Assembly (NCBI GenBank): GCA_027658995.1
Contig: JAQDQK010000029.1
Coordinates: 1-39,746, forward strand
Origin: Propionibacteriaceae bacterium AM104-82
GTDB taxonomy: Bacteria > Actinomycetota > Actinomycetes > Propionibacteriales > Propionibacteriaceae
Direction of reading: 5' to 3'
Length of the DNA: 39,746 nt
Shown: positions 38,975 through 39,746 of the stretch, piece after piece
Layout: every line of letters begins with the position of its first letter
Numbering within the stretch: position 1 is the first letter of the stretch
Notes under the pieces: generated by a model
Databases searched by the model: none
What the model was told of the DNA's origin: nothing
The model's input: only the letters and a program-made list of their open reading frames with translations
Made by a program: the position numbers and the translations under genes

Positions 38975-39095
38975 ATGAAGTTTTCAGCTAGAGCCGTGGG
39001 CAGGAGCTGTCGCGGCGCTCGTTATGACCGGAGTAGCGAGTGTTGCACCGGCTGGAAGCTCTAGCTGGAACGACTGGGTGTACTTCCGAGCGTAG
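38975..39095 (+). pseudogene. Frameshifted gene for a short secreted peptide
   Basis: ATG 38975 has AAGGAG (38959-38964) at good spacing and begins MKFSARAV. Near 38998-39000 (GGG) the frame breaks; the continuation in the next frame is AGAVAALVMTGVASVAPAG, then SSSWNDWVYFRA and a stop at 39093-39095. Joined, this is a textbook Sec signal peptide with an Ala-rich core followed by about a dozen mature residues. Removing one G restores the frame. Without correction the ATG frame stops after about 29 residues. It is either a decayed gene or a sequence error; what the mature peptide did is unknown. A -10-like TAGGGT lies near 38937. Confidence 0.5.
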
Positions 39096-39102
39096 GTTCC
39101 TT

Positions 39103-39723
39103 GTGAAGTTCCACGGGCGAGCCCTTTTGTGCGTGTTGACGACCGTCATCGCGGGCGTCGGGTGTTCGGGTCCAGCCCCAGCGACCAATCCCTACGCGGA
39201 GGATTTTCGGCAGGCGAAAGAGTTCGCTACGTCGGATTTCGAGCGCGCCGTCCTGGAGGATGGGGAGATCACGCGGGCGGAGTACGAGGAGGCAATGCAG
39301 CGTTATGTCTCCTGCATTCGTGATGGTGGCGGCAACGTCGAGCTGAAGGATCAGAGCGGCTACTACGTCTATCAAGTCTCTGGAGACATCGACGCCTACG
39401 ACCGCATGAGTGATGGGTGTGCACGAGGTACGACGGCGCTGATTGAGCCGCTGTACGTGGATGTCCTGATGAACCCTGACAAGCTCGATCCGGACGAGGC
39501 GCTCGCGCGCTGCTTTGTCGCGGCGGGTCTGGTGAAGGCACCGTTCGGTGCTCAGGATCTTCGTGATCTGATGACGGCGGCTGGCGCGGATGGCGACTCT
39601 TCGGGGACGCCGGTAGATCCGGCGGCTCAGGAGTTGGTGAACTCCGAAAAGTCGATCAAGTGCATGGAGAACCCGAGCAGCATGGGAAAGGGGCTCTTCA
39701 TACCTGCGGTGGGTCGAGGTTGA
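39103..39723 (+). CDS. Secreted or lipoprotein-like protein of unknown function
   Basis: A 206-residue product from GTG 39103. The N-terminus has a short basic part (VKFHGR), a hydrophobic core (ALLCVLTTVIAGVG) and then CSGPAPATNP, a lipobox-like site (GVGC; Gly at -3 is not ideal). The mature part has FERAVLEDGEITRAEYEEAMQRYVSCIRDGG, a segment seen in many uncharacterised actinobacterial lipoproteins, and further cysteines (DGCARG, ARCFVAAG, IKCMENP). The function is unknown. The start is uncertain, because a longer in-frame start at 39040 would bury the signal sequence. It begins 7 bp after the broken peptide gene. Confidence 0.72.
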   Translation: MKFHGRALLCVLTTVIAGVGCSGPAPATNPYAEDFRQAKEFATSDFERAVLEDGEITRAEYEEAMQRYVSCIRDGGGNVELKDQSGYYVYQVSGDIDAYDRMSDGCARGTTALIEPLYVDVLMNPDKLDPDEALARCFVAAGLVKAPFGAQDLRDLMTAAGADGDSSGTPVDPAAQELVNSEKSIKCMENPSSMGKGLFIPAVGRG

Positions 39724-39746
39724 GTCCGCCGCCGATGAGGAGCATG

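Overview
This is a high-GC chromosomal segment from an actinobacterium. The protein set supports this directly: WhiA, RbpA, OpcA, a mycothiol-dependent isomerase family protein, LppU-like proteins and a BioQ-type operator. The gene order and sequence character suggest Propionibacteriaceae (Tessaracoccus-like), but that placement is inference. No rRNA, tRNA or CRISPR array was seen.

Layout. 0.1-4.1 kb: coaE; a TetR regulator divergent from a DHA2-type MFS exporter with a clear shared operator; then a RibD/DHFR-like protein and a methyltransferase. 4.1-8.7 kb: glycine cleavage operon gcvT-gcvH-gcvP (minus strand) behind a tandem glycine riboswitch. 8.7-19.5 kb: an esterase-fold protein lacking its serine nucleophile, uvrB, two LppU-like paralogues, a mycothiol-dependent isomerase family protein, uvrA, a two-TM protein and uvrC, so all three UvrABC excinuclease genes lie within 10 kb. 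19.5-26.1 kb: LysR regulator and Cds1-like cysteine desulfhydrase, the biotin ECF transporter bioYMN, an unrecognised macrodomain-like protein and a POT peptide transporter. 26.2-38.0 kb: the conserved actinobacterial block rapZ-yvcK-whiA-gap-pgk-tpiA-secG, here followed by rbpA, then pgl-opcA-zwf and ctaB. 38.0-39.7 kb: an accessory tail with an IS21-family remnant, a small two-TM protein, a frameshifted secreted-peptide gene and a lipoprotein-like gene.

How the parts work together. UvrABC performs nucleotide excision repair. GcvTHP feeds one-carbon metabolism under glycine control. Gap-Pgk-Tpi and Zwf-OpcA-Pgl cover lower glycolysis and the oxidative pentose phosphate entry. RapZ, YvcK and WhiA form the usual regulatory trio. 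BioYMN imports biotin.

The most systematic signal is in the start sites. At least a dozen genes have a TANNNT -10 hexamer placed exactly 6 or 7 nt before the start codon, the signature of leaderless mRNAs. uvrA, uvrB and uvrC all show it, and two divergent pairs share intergenic gaps of only 31-34 bp. Other points worth checking are the pseudo-esterase next to the glycine riboswitch, the transposase ribosome-binding site locked in a perfect 16-bp hairpin whose arm matches the gcvT ribosome-binding region, and nested duplication in the LppU-like pair.
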